Shown piece by piece: positions 38,434-46,401 of a stretch of 46,401 bases of DNA; within the stretch, counting starts at the first letter, position 1; every line of letters begins with the position of its first letter. The translations under genes were made by a program, and so were the position numbers. The notes below the pieces were generated by a model. The model was not told the DNA's origin. It searched no databases and saw nothing but the letters and a program-made list of their open reading frames with translations. The stretch comes from Planctomycetia bacterium (GTDB lineage: Bacteria; Planctomycetota; Planctomycetia; Pirellulales; UBA7805): the NCBI GenBank assembly GCA_021413585.1, contig JAIOQB010000116.1, positions 1 through 46,401 on the forward strand. The letters are read 5' to 3'.

Positions 38434-40269
38434 ATGGGGCATACTTTAGTCCTATTGACCACCATCGTATCGGTGCTGAGCGCGCCGCCGGCAAATGACT
38501 ATACGATTCGCGATAAAGTAGTTGCCATCCGAACAGTACCGTTGATGGCCGGGACTGAAAAAGTGGCCGATGTCGTGCCGGGTGAGGTATTCAGGGTTCG
38601 GTCAAGTCACGCCGAGGCCCTGGAAGTAACCGGAACTTTTGCAGGCACGCTCAAACGGCGCGATGTACTGCCGCTTCGGGAAGCGCCCGAATATTTTTCG
38701 GGGCTAATCAAGAAAGAACCGCAGCAACCGACTTGGGTGGTGGCTCGAGCACTGGTATTGTCGGACGACTTCCAGCTATCTGTCCGCGAACTTGCGGCGC
38801 TAACGCAGCGATACCCCAAGATCGCCGAGTATCGGAGGCTGCGAGCGTCGCTTCTGTGGCAACTCGGCCAGACAAAAGAAGCACTCGCCGAGTTCGATGA
38901 AGCATTGCGGCTGGAGCCGGATAATCCTGACACTTACTGCCGTCGAGCCGTGTACTATTGGTCAATTCAGGAATTCGACAAGGCGATTACCGATGCCGCC
39001 AACGCGATCCGGCGACAGCCAAAGTGCGTGGACGCCTATGCCAAGCGCGCGGTTGCGCGCAATGACAAAGGGGACCATGCAGGAGCAATTGCCGATTATG
39101 ACACGGCTTTGCGCCTGGGACCGGGAGACCCCTACCTACATAACCTGCGTGGCATTGCACGCCGCGATGCAGAACAATATCAGGCAGCCAAAGCGGATTT
39201 TGACGAAACGCTTCGTTTGGACCCGCAATATGCGGATGCTTTTACCAACCGTGGAAGAACATTCAATTTACTCAATCAGTGGGACCAGGCGATTGAGGAT
39301 TTTTCACAGGCGATTAAATTCCACCCGGATCGAGGAGGCATTTTTTGGTTGCGCGGAAACTGCTGGATTCAAAAGGGAAACGAAGATCGAGCCATCGCGG
39401 ACTTTACCAAGGCGATCGAACTCGACCCGCAGGATGCGCGAGGCTATGCAGATCGCGGTCGCGCTTGGGGCCTCAAAAAGGAGTATGACAAGGCCCTGGC
39501 CGACCTGAATGTGGCCGTGCGGCTGAATCCGAAGTATGCGCGGGCCCACTTCATTCGGGGCGATGGCTTCTGGGCGAAGGGACAGCTCGACCAGGCGATC
39601 GAGAGTTACAACACTACATTGCGGCTTAACCCCGGCGATAGTTCCGTCTATGCAAATCGTGGTCATGTCCATGAGCAACAAGGAAAGCATGACGAGGCGA
39701 TTATCGATTTCACGGAAGCAATTCGGCTCAGCCCAACCAACCCCGATTTCTATGACAATCGTGCCTTCCTATATTGCGGCACTCATCAATACAATAAAGC
39801 CGTCGCCGACTACACAAAGGCAATTGGCCTGAACAATCCGGATCCAGAACTATATAGCAAACGTGCGGTCGGATGGATCGGATTGGGAGAGTATGACAAG
39901 GCGATCGCCGATTTTACGGAGCATATTCGTCTCGACCCTCAAAGTGGCATCAGCTATCTCCGACGCGGCTATTGCATGAGCGTTTGCCCTGACGCCAAGT
40001 ATCGCAATGGCAAGCAGGCGCTAATTGATGCCGAACAGGCCTTGAAGCTCATGAGAGCGGATAGCGCAGTCATCACGAACATGCTGGCGGCCGTTTATGC
40101 TGAGAACGGGAACTTCGAAATGGCGGTTCAATATCAATTGAAAGCAATCGCCCTGGCGCCCAAAAAAGACAAGGTGCGACTTCAATTGCCATTAAAACTC
40201 TACCAAGATCACAAGCCATTTCGTTTAGAACCAACCGCGGCTACGCCACCCACAGCAGGCAAGAAGTAG
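38434..40269 (+). CDS. Exported TPR-repeat protein (second paralogue)
   Basis: 611 residues from ATG 38434, with GGAG about 9 nt upstream. Signal-like start MGHTLVLLTTIVSVLSAPPA, the same short beta domain as the 27739 protein (IRDKVVAIRTVPLMAGTEKV), then about twelve TPRs (KEYDKALADLNVAVRLNPKY, QYNKAVADYTKAIGLN). The C-terminal block CPDAKYRNGKQALIDAEQAL, AAVYAENGNFEMAVQYQLKA and HKPFR matches the other TPR protein closely. The two are ~10 kb apart on the same strand and differ mainly in TPR number, suggesting duplication with repeat expansion. Confidence 0.8.
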   Translation: MGHTLVLLTTIVSVLSAPPANDYTIRDKVVAIRTVPLMAGTEKVADVVPGEVFRVRSSHAEALEVTGTFAGTLKRRDVLPLREAPEYFSGLIKKEPQQPTWVVARALVLSDDFQLSVRELAALTQRYPKIAEYRRLRASLLWQLGQTKEALAEFDEALRLEPDNPDTYCRRAVYYWSIQEFDKAITDAANAIRRQPKCVDAYAKRAVARNDKGDHAGAIADYDTALRLGPGDPYLHNLRGIARRDAEQYQAAKADFDETLRLDPQYADAFTNRGRTFNLLNQWDQAIEDFSQAIKFHPDRGGIFWLRGNCWIQKGNEDRAIADFTKAIELDPQDARGYADRGRAWGLKKEYDKALADLNVAVRLNPKYARAHFIRGDGFWAKGQLDQAIESYNTTLRLNPGDSSVYANRGHVHEQQGKHDEAIIDFTEAIRLSPTNPDFYDNRAFLYCGTHQYNKAVADYTKAIGLNNPDPELYSKRAVGWIGLGEYDKAIADFTEHIRLDPQSGISYLRRGYCMSVCPDAKYRNGKQALIDAEQALKLMRADSAVITNMLAAVYAENGNFEMAVQYQLKAIALAPKKDKVRLQLPLKLYQDHKPFRLEPTAATPPTAGKK

Positions 40270-40380
40270 CGGCCGCTTGACGGCGGACGCGACATTTTGG
40301 CTGACTTTATCTTGTACTCGATCCCGTCTGCCGAACGGAATCTAAGGCGTCGAGATGTGCAGGTCACGCCCGTCCCTGGA

Positions 40381-40430
40381 AATGGGGACGCGGCTCGACG
40401 ATTGCGGGTGACAAAAGGAGACGGGGCTGT
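40381..40430. repeat. Terminus-only copies F of the repeat element
   Basis: AATGGGGACGCGGCTCGACG (40381-40400) and, 12 nt on, AAAAGGAGACGGGGCTG: two left-terminus fragments with no interior or right end. The surrounding gap 40270-40612 (343 bp) holds no gene. Confidence 0.45.
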
Positions 40431-40462
40431 CACGTCCCGTTCAATTCGCCCTGCGATTCAGG

Positions 40463-40605
40463 CCCGCAGGGCCGATGGGCAATAGGTCGGCCCGTTAGGG
40501 CCAGTTAACACGCCACCCCAAATTTATCGAGGGCCCGCAGGGCCGGCAGGCGTTCCCGGCCCTGAAGGGCCGGGCTATTATCTGGCGGCCCTCCGGGCCT
40601 TTAGC
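40463..40605. repeat. Cluster of GGCCCGCAGGGCC-type hairpins
   Basis: GGCCCGCAGGGCC occurs twice, followed by CCCGGCCCTGAAGGGCCGGG (40555-40574, perfect 9-bp stem) and GGCCCTCCGGGCC. They lie just downstream of the minus-strand stop at 40613 and of the TPR gene, so they could end transcription from both sides. Confidence 0.6.
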
Positions 40606-40612
40606 GCCTTCC

Positions 40613-43252
40613 TTACCGCCGATTCCGATTAATATCATCCACCACCCGGTAGAATCCCGTGTTGCTCAGCGTGTTGTCCACGCGGTCGAAAATCGGCATC
40701 AGCCGCAGCGGCACGGACTTGGCCACGACTTGATAGATCTTGCTGTTGTACGAGTTGCTATTCTCCAGGATCGCCTGGATGTAATTGAACCCGATCTTGG
40801 TGTTCTTGAAGCTGAGCACGCCGATGCCGGTCACTTCGTCGGTGCGGACCGTGTAGGTGCCCCCTTGCACGCCAATCACGTTGACTGTGATCTCGGTGCC
40901 GCCGAAGAACGGGTTGCCGTGCGCGCCGACCGCTTTGACTTGCAGCGTGGTGTAGTCGTTCACGCGCCCGGCCAGCGGCTCCGTGATCCACTGCAGCGAG
41001 GCGGGTGAATACGGACGGCCAGTGACGATCGGGCCCGTGCTGGGGTTCGGGTCGTTCACCGGCGGCGGGGTTTGCGAGTTCAGCCAGGAGTTGAGGTTGA
41101 TGGCGACAGAGGTCATCGCGGCGTTGATGTTCGGCGCGTTGCTCCCCTGATCGTCGTAGGGAAAGCCGTAGGCCAGGCCGTTGATGCTGATGCCGGTCGC
41201 GGGGCTGGTCGTGCTGTTCTGGTGCAGGAACGCCGCGTACCAGTTCGATGGCGAGCCGGGGTTGTAATAGATCGGTGCCCGCTGGCCGGTCGGGTTGTAT
41301 GCGCCGTCGTCCGTCCAGGTGTACGTGCTGCCGTCGACGCTGTGGACGAAGAAGTACGGCCCGCCGGGTGTATAACTGCGATAGATGTTGTATTGGCTGG
41401 CGGGGTAGGCCAGGCGAACCGCGCCGGCCACGGACCATCCCAGGACCGCCGCGTTGTTGGTGCCGTCGGTCGTGACCACCATTTCGTTGCTGGCGGTGGT
41501 TTCGCTGGTCTGGGCGCCGCCGGTGAGGGGCACGCCATTGGTCGCCGTGACGACGTAATAGTACGTGTCGGGTGCTAGATGCTGTCCATCAACCTGCGAC
41601 GGCGCGGCCGCCGCCGAAGAGAGCAGCGGAGCGTTCGCCCAGTTGTTCGGCGCGATGTTGGGATTGTTGGCGATCCCGCGGTTGAGCGCCGAGTCGACCG
41701 AGTTCTCCAGATCCTTCCAGGTTGAAAGATTGGCCGAGGGCATGTAGGAGGGGAGCGCCGTCGGGGCCGTGCCAAACACGCCGGCCGCGCCTGCAACCAT
41801 CGCCCCAGGAGGGAGATCCCCATCGATCATCCAGCTTGGGGCCGGCGATACGGTGGTGAGGTTCGTATTCGTGGTGAAAAACGGCTTAAAAATCGGAAAG
41901 TGATCGGTGCTGGGAAAATCGGTGCTCTGCAGATCCAACACGGTGTACAGGTTGCCGCCGTCGTTGAAGCTGTAGTTCGTCTGGCCGGTGAAGACGTGGC
42001 CGTCGCGGATGATGCTGAACGAGCCGGTCGCCTCGTACATTCCGAAGAAGCCGTTGATTTCATTGTCAAAGTACGAATTGAGCGGGTTGTACGTGTAGCT
42101 GTTCGTCGGCGGATTGACCCCCGGCGTATTGGCGCCGTAGTCAATGAACGACGTCGCGGACCCAGCGGCCGAGCCGACCAGTTGCGCCTGCGTCGGGTCG
42201 CTCGACAAGCCGCGATAGATGTTGAATCCCGTGGCCAGATAGAACGGGTTCCAGGTGACCTTCAAATTCACGTAGTTCGCCGTGTGCCCGCCGCTGGACA
42301 ATTGCGCGGAAATCATTTGAAAGTTGCTGGCGTTAGTTTCGCCGACGCCGCTTTCGACGTTGGAGTTCGTGGCCGTGACGAAGTAATAGTAGTTGGTCCC
42401 ATCTCCCCGGATATAGCCGTTGGTTCCATTGGCCACCGCGCCGCCCCCGTTGACCGACGCGCTCATGGAAACCGGAGTCATGCTGTCGGCGATCACGTCC
42501 TGCGGAGCGGTCAGCCGATTGCCGGAGTAGTCGGTGATCGACTGCATGTACGGTGCCATGTTGGCGCCGCCGTTGGCGATGTACTCGTCGAACATATTGA
42601 ACATGTCGCCGCGGTTTTGCGTCAGCCCCACGCCGTTGTCGAACGGAAAGCCGGGCGACGTGGGCATGGTCGGCACGATGGTAAACGGCACGTCCACCTG
42701 GTCGACTTCCGAGATGTCAACGTCGGGCACCCCGCCGGCAATCGTGTATTCAAACAGGCCGAAGTGGTTGTCGGGGTTGGCGGAAGGGCTGGGGGCAGCG
42801 ATCGGCGAACCCGCGGTGTAACTCAGCACGGGTATGCTGCCGACGCCGATGACGATTTGCCCGCTCTTAACGTCCACGCCCGGCAACGTGATCTGCTGCG
42901 TGGCGCTGGTCAGTTGATAGCCAAAATTGCCTCCGGCATTCGACGCCAGGTCGTAGTCGTTGATGTTGTGGTTGAAGTAGACGATGTCGCCGGAGACCAT
43001 TTGCGTGGTTTGGTTGTTCGTGTAGCTTGCCTGGAGTTCGGCGGAGATTTCCACATACACGTTGCGATTAAAAACGTCCTGCGGAATGGTGAAGTTGACC
43101 GGCAACGGCGTGGCCGTCATCAAGGCCCGCGTCTCGAGCGCCTCGACCGCCAGCGAACTCTGCTCGCCGCGCTTTCGGTTGCGCCCCGGCAGCGGCTTGC
43201 TGTTGCCAAAGATTCGGGACAGGAGAGTTGGCGATGTTTTGGTGTGGCTCAT
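40613..43252 (-). CDS. Large exported protein, GH64/thaumatin-like with FnIII-like inserts
   Basis: 879 residues. N-terminus: basic (NRKRG) then VEALETRALMTA at 36-47, a LEPR-XLL-type motif found on exported planctomycete proteins. Residues ~50-190 are beta-rich and include HFGLFEYTI and DISEVDQVDVPFTIV, resembling GH64 beta-1,3-glucanase/thaumatin-like folds; GVGLTQNRGDMFNMFDEYI (about 210-230) fits too. Two fibronectin-III-like stretches follow (YYYFVTATNSNVES and YYYVVTATNGVPL, each with a later FNIYRG/YNIYRS strand). Substrate and catalytic residues are not established. The ATG has no clear ribosome-binding site. Confidence 0.65.
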   Translation of the reverse strand: MSHTKTSPTLLSRIFGNSKPLPGRNRKRGEQSSLAVEALETRALMTATPLPVNFTIPQDVFNRNVYVEISAELQASYTNNQTTQMVSGDIVYFNHNINDYDLASNAGGNFGYQLTSATQQITLPGVDVKSGQIVIGVGSIPVLSYTAGSPIAAPSPSANPDNHFGLFEYTIAGGVPDVDISEVDQVDVPFTIVPTMPTSPGFPFDNGVGLTQNRGDMFNMFDEYIANGGANMAPYMQSITDYSGNRLTAPQDVIADSMTPVSMSASVNGGGAVANGTNGYIRGDGTNYYYFVTATNSNVESGVGETNASNFQMISAQLSSGGHTANYVNLKVTWNPFYLATGFNIYRGLSSDPTQAQLVGSAAGSATSFIDYGANTPGVNPPTNSYTYNPLNSYFDNEINGFFGMYEATGSFSIIRDGHVFTGQTNYSFNDGGNLYTVLDLQSTDFPSTDHFPIFKPFFTTNTNLTTVSPAPSWMIDGDLPPGAMVAGAAGVFGTAPTALPSYMPSANLSTWKDLENSVDSALNRGIANNPNIAPNNWANAPLLSSAAAAPSQVDGQHLAPDTYYYVVTATNGVPLTGGAQTSETTASNEMVVTTDGTNNAAVLGWSVAGAVRLAYPASQYNIYRSYTPGGPYFFVHSVDGSTYTWTDDGAYNPTGQRAPIYYNPGSPSNWYAAFLHQNSTTSPATGISINGLAYGFPYDDQGSNAPNINAAMTSVAINLNSWLNSQTPPPVNDPNPSTGPIVTGRPYSPASLQWITEPLAGRVNDYTTLQVKAVGAHGNPFFGGTEITVNVIGVQGGTYTVRTDEVTGIGVLSFKNTKIGFNYIQAILENSNSYNSKIYQVVAKSVPLRLMPIFDRVDNTLSNTGFYRVVDDINRNRR

Positions 43253-43579
43253 GGGTCTTTATGTGGAGTGAAGCGGTGGCTGGACTGTTTGGTGAATGTG
43301 CCGCCGGCTAATCCCCTGGCCCTAAGTGGGGGGGGGCTGCCTTTCAAAGATTAGCTCGCAGCAGCGCGCGCGGCGGCAGCAGCGGGGAAGAGCAAGGAGA
43401 TTAGTGCGCCCGGATGCCGATAGGCGCAATCGTTACGACCCGTAGGTTTCGCCTGCCGGGCGGTACTTGCGTTGGCGATTCGCACTTTGAAAAAAGTCAG
43501 ACGCAAAGTCGCCAAGGCGCGCAAAGAAACTACGTTTTTCAAATCAAAATCGACTTTGCGCGACTTTGCGTCTTGGCTG
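43253..43579. other. Gene-free stretch with inverted repeat
   Basis: 327 bp upstream of the exported-protein gene. 43500-43526 (GACGCAAAGTCGCCAAGGCG and on) pairs with 43554-43572 after skipping a short bulge. Nothing else is recognised; forward frames here are short and repeat-derived. Confidence 0.5.
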
Positions 43580-44044
43580 CTACGGCAACAAATCGACGCT
43601 CTTCCCCTTCGACGGTATTTCAACCTTCAGTGTCGAAAACGTCCATTTTCCCGCTACTTTTTCCGCTACCACTTCGATGGTTCCGGCCCCGGTCGGGCCG
43701 GAGATCGGAATCGACAGTCGAGCGTTTCCTGAATCGTTCGAGACGTTGATGTTGCCGGTTGTGAAAAAACCTTCGTTAATCGGTGAACCGAGTTCCTGCG
43801 CCACCGCGGGGGAACTCTTCGCCCGAGCGAATGCTTCCTGATAAGCATCGCTCGATTTTATCATTCCCGTAATGCCAAAAAAGCAAATCGCCGCCAAACC
43901 GGCGCAAAACGCCAGGAACGCCATGAAGCCCGCAATACAGCCGACAGGGACCAACCAGCGCCAGTTTCGGCTCCACCAGTTGGGGCGAGAATCTTGAACC
44001 GTTAGAACGGGCTGTGGATCCATCGGTCGATCCGCCATCGCCAT
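43580..44044 (-). CDS. Coa1-like membrane protein
   Basis: 154 residues. One membrane segment LVPVGCIAGFMAFLAFCAGLAAICFFGI (about 35-60), then an extracytoplasmic domain: SSDAYQEAFARAKSSPAVAQ, LGSPINEGFFTTGNINVSND, ISGPTGAGTIEVVAEKVAGK. This is the pattern of Coa1/Tim21-type proteins, known in cytochrome oxidase assembly in mitochondria and as uncharacterised bacterial relatives. ATG 44044 overlaps the preceding universal stress gene's TAA by one base, indicating coupled translation. No oxidase genes are nearby, so the bacterial role is open. Confidence 0.65.
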   Translation of the reverse strand: MAMADRPMDPQPVLTVQDSRPNWWSRNWRWLVPVGCIAGFMAFLAFCAGLAAICFFGITGMIKSSDAYQEAFARAKSSPAVAQELGSPINEGFFTTGNINVSNDSGNARLSIPISGPTGAGTIEVVAEKVAGKWTFSTLKVEIPSKGKSVDLLP

Positions 44045-44472
44045 TACTTTTTCAACACCAACACGGGGCAATGCGCCAGCCGCACCACTCGCTCGGCCAC
44101 CGAGCCGATGAGCAGGCGCTTGATGCCGGTGCGGCCGTGCGAGGGCATGACGATCAGCTCGGCGTTGACGCTCGCGGCGAACTCGGAGACTTCTTCCCCC
44201 GGGTCGCCGATCGCCACCACCACGTCGAGGCTGCCGTAGGTCTCTTTGGACAGCCGCTGCCGCAGGGCTTCTTCCACATGCTTGCGGCGGCTGTCGTCGT
44301 CCACCGTTTCCCAGATTACGCCGGGCTCAGTCGCCGCCAGCACCGGCAGGACGTGGATCACATGGACCCGCGAGGCGCTTTCGACCAGTTCCAGCGCGGT
44401 GTCGATCGCGGCCAGGGAATCGTCGGAGAAGTCGATCGGCACAACGACGTTTTGCTTTGGCAGCCAACCCAT
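44044..44472 (-). CDS. Universal stress protein (UspA family)
   Basis: 142 residues, single Usp domain. Start NVVVPIDFSDDSLAAIDTAL and ATP-binding loop ELIVMPSHGRTGIKRLLIGS (G-x2-G-x9-G-S type), ending VVRLAHCPVLVLKK. CAGGAGA lies 6 nt upstream of ATG 44472. Usp proteins bind ATP and support survival under stress. Its stop overlaps the start of the Coa1-like gene. Confidence 0.9.
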   Translation of the reverse strand: MGWLPKQNVVVPIDFSDDSLAAIDTALELVESASRVHVIHVLPVLAATEPGVIWETVDDDSRRKHVEEALRQRLSKETYGSLDVVVAIGDPGEEVSEFAASVNAELIVMPSHGRTGIKRLLIGSVAERVVRLAHCPVLVLKK

Positions 44473-44743
44473 GGAAGTCTCCTGAACTTAGAATCGATTC
44501 ACCTGAGCAATTAGACATCGCTAACATGTTATTGTCAAACGGCTTATGGAAATTACATGATCAATTGGGTATTTTGCGAATATATCCTTGTCAAAAATGC
44601 TGGAATCCTTATAGTTGTGATAGGGGCGGGGTCGGTTTGGGGCGTGTACCACGGGGGTTGAGTAGGGGGCGAACTACGCAGGGGGAGAGTCCCTTCATTT
44701 GCTGACCCAAAAGGGACAGTCCCCGAGGCCTGACAGAAATATC
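44473..44743. other. Divergent intergenic region, partly AT-rich
   Basis: 271 bp between the divergent Usp and SufR-like genes. 44480-44620 is AT-rich with no gene seen; promoters for both sides are expected here. Near 44685-44725 a GGGACTNTCCC/AAGGGACAGTCCCC-type imperfect repeat occurs upstream of the SufR-like start and could be an operator. Confidence 0.4.
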
Positions 44744-45397
44744 ATGCATCAGAATCAAACGTCACCAAACAGCATCGAAAGCTCCGACGCGGCGGTGCTC
44801 GATTTGATGCGCCGCAATAGCGACGGCCTCGGCGTGACCGAGTTGGCCGTCGCGATGGGTGTGACCGCCACCGCGGTTCGCCAGCGGCTCAATCGGCTCA
44901 TCGGCCAGGGGCTGTTGGAAAAGGCCGTGGTGCGCGGCGCGGAAGGGCGGGGGGGACGCGGGCGGCCTTCGCACCGCTACCGGCTCACGGCGCTCGGGCG
45001 GCGTGCCGGGGGAACCAACTTTGGCGATCTGGCGATCGCGATGTGGAAAGAGATTCGCGCGGTCAAAGACCCTGAGGTCCGCCGCGGGCTGCTGGGTCGC
45101 CTCTCCGACGCCATGGCCGACATGTACGGCGGGCAGGCGGCCGGAACCACGCCGGGCGAACGAATGCACTCTGTGGCGGCAATGTTTCAGGAGCGAAAAG
45201 TGCCGTTCTCGGTCGACTCGTCCGGCAAGCTGCCGGTGCTGGTCGCCGAGGCGTGCCCTTACCCTGGCTTGCCGGAGCAGGACCACTCGCTGTGCGCGAT
45301 GGAGCGGTTGTTGTTCTCGAAGTTAGTGGACCACGACGTGCGGCTAACGGCGTGCCGGCTGGACGGGGCGAATTGCTGCACCTTTGAAATGGCGTAA
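44744..45397 (+). CDS. sufR: SufR-like iron-sulfur transcription regulator
   Basis: 217 residues. N-terminal winged HTH (DAAVLDLMRRNSDGLGVTEL, VAMGVTATAVRQRLNRLIGQG). Clustered cysteines near the C-terminus: C171-x12-C184, then C204 and C211/C212, the arrangement that holds the [4Fe-4S] cluster in SufR-type repressors of the suf operon. sufC follows 770 nt downstream, supporting the call. ATG 44744 is taken rather than the open frame from 44699, which reads through a repeat. The intervening gene is nuoB, which is unusual. Confidence 0.82.
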   Translation: MHQNQTSPNSIESSDAAVLDLMRRNSDGLGVTELAVAMGVTATAVRQRLNRLIGQGLLEKAVVRGAEGRGGRGRPSHRYRLTALGRRAGGTNFGDLAIAMWKEIRAVKDPEVRRGLLGRLSDAMADMYGGQAAGTTPGERMHSVAAMFQERKVPFSVDSSGKLPVLVAEACPYPGLPEQDHSLCAMERLLFSKLVDHDVRLTACRLDGANCCTFEMA

Positions 45398-45463
45398 GTC
45401 TTGGCTATATTTTGGGATTCGTTATTTCGGCCGGAATGCAGAACGATCTGGTAAGGAACAACC

Positions 45464-46060
45464 ATGACACGCCCCTGGATTGAAGGACGCTTTGAAGAAA
45501 ACGTCGTCACCACGACGATCGAGCAGGCCATTAATTGGGCTCGCCAATCGAGCTTGTGGCCGATGACGTTCGGCTTGGCTTGCTGCGCCATTGAAATGAT
45601 GGCCGCCGGCGCCAGCCGTTATGACCTCGATCGCTTTGGCGCCGGCGCCTTCCGCGCCACGCCCCGGCAGGCCGACTTGATGATCGTCGCCGGCACCGTG
45701 ACGTACAAAATGGCCAGCCGCGTCCGCCGCCTGTACAACCTGATGCCGGACCCCAAGTTCGTCATCGCGATGGGTGCCTGCACGATCGGCGGCGGCCCGT
45801 ACTTCAAATACGGCTATCACGTGGTGAAGGGGGTCGATCTGGTTGTGCCGGTGGACGTGTATGTCCCCGGATGTCCGCCGCGGCCCGAAGCACTGCTCGA
45901 AGGCTTGATGCGCATCCAGGACAAGATCAAGGGACAAAAGATTACGCGCCGCGGCGGCGTGCGGACGCCCGACGAATTGCCCGTGCCGCATCACAGTGGC
46001 TACTCGGCGCCGGAGATTGATCTGACGCCGGTGTTTGACCATCAGAAGATTACGGGGTAG
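45464..46060 (+). CDS. nuoB: NADH-quinone oxidoreductase subunit B
   Basis: 198 residues. Complex I subunit that carries cluster N2 next to the quinone site. The cluster ligands are present: C40-C41 in [12 protein letters not shown]106 in GACTIGGG, and C137 in [18 protein letters not shown] lies 8 nt upstream of ATG 45464. It is alone here: no nuoA or nuoC flanks it, and its neighbours are suf genes. The sequence looks intact and of normal length. It may be a second or displaced copy; other nuo genes would have to lie elsewhere in the genome. Confidence 0.95.
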   Translation: MTRPWIEGRFEENVVTTTIEQAINWARQSSLWPMTFGLACCAIEMMAAGASRYDLDRFGAGAFRATPRQADLMIVAGTVTYKMASRVRRLYNLMPDPKFVIAMGACTIGGGPYFKYGYHVVKGVDLVVPVDVYVPGCPPRPEALLEGLMRIQDKIKGQKITRRGGVRTPDELPVPHHSGYSAPEIDLTPVFDHQKITG

Positions 46061-46163
46061 GGGCTGTCAGCTACCGGCTGTCAGCAAGAAGCCTTTGGTA
46101 TTGGAAACAACTTCAAAACATTCATTCACATCAAGCCAGCATTTCAGCAAGCCAGAAACGATC

Positions 46164-46401
<238 letters not shown>

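Noticed and set aside
41900-43354. 484-residue forward frame opposite the exported protein
   Set aside because: Antisense shadow, Arg/Val/His-rich composition, no ribosome-binding site.

Overview
The window looks like a planctomycete chromosome, most likely from the Pirellulales side (inference). The evidence is several lineage habits seen together: single-span proteins with an N-terminal F-x-LRTLL-type anchor, leucine-rich repeat (LRR) proteins, a LEPR-XLL-like export signal (VEALETRALMTA), zinc-ribbon/transmembrane/beta-propeller proteins, TPR proteins, an FeoB with a coiled-coil insert, and many intergenic inverted repeats. Most genes are GC-rich; a few small unknown genes around 29.9-33.1 kb are visibly AT-richer.

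Region 1 (1-9357) is the right part of an integrated element, with every gene on the minus strand. Reading leftwards from its right edge: an unknown protein, two small helix-turn-helix proteins, a 29-residue ORF, a prim-pol/SF3-helicase replication protein, a terminase small-subunit-like protein, several small unknown proteins, a terminase large subunit and a probable virion-associated protein. The genes are tightly coupled (ATGA, GTGA and TGATG overlaps). The right edge is the 3' half of a tRNA-Cys gene (9317-9357), an attachment-site relic. The other end, any integrase and any capsid genes lie outside the window, so prophage and phage satellite cannot be separated. An 11-bp-phased repeat array and a palindrome sit between the first two genes.

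Region 2 (9441-12598) holds four consecutive genes. Each begins with TATAAY, exactly 6 nt, then ATG, which is the layout of leaderless transcripts. Three encode membrane-anchored LRR proteins and one an unrelated multi-span membrane protein that shares the same first residues.

Region 3 (12.6-28.8 kb) holds: a lysine-rich microprotein; a SprT-like protein; a ferrous-iron operon on the minus strand (two FeoA, FeoB, and a Cys-rich FeoB-associated protein); an orphan LuxR-type response regulator; a secreted metzincin-like protein; small secreted proteins; a tRNA-dihydrouridine synthase; a double permease of the nitrate/taurine ABC family; its ATPase, which has lost the Walker A segment in an out-of-frame deletion; a lipoprotein; and a TPR protein.

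Region 4 (29-40.5 kb) is an accessory stretch: a nucleotidyltransferase-like protein, four small unknown genes, a sialate O-acetylesterase-like SGNH hydrolase, a zinc-ribbon/beta-propeller protein split over two frames at an A AAA AAC heptamer, two small membrane proteins (one DUF202), a frameshifted BKACE enzyme and a second TPR protein. Copies of one ~117-bp element with 18-19-bp terminal inverted repeats lie in many of the gene gaps here.

Region 5 (40.6-46.4 kb) returns to core-type genes: a large exported GH64/thaumatin-like protein, a Coa1-like protein coupled to a universal stress protein, a SufR-like iron-sulfur regulator, nuoB standing alone, and the start of sufC.

Three genes are disrupted (ABC ATPase, propeller protein, BKACE). 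Assembly error must be excluded before biology is read into them.
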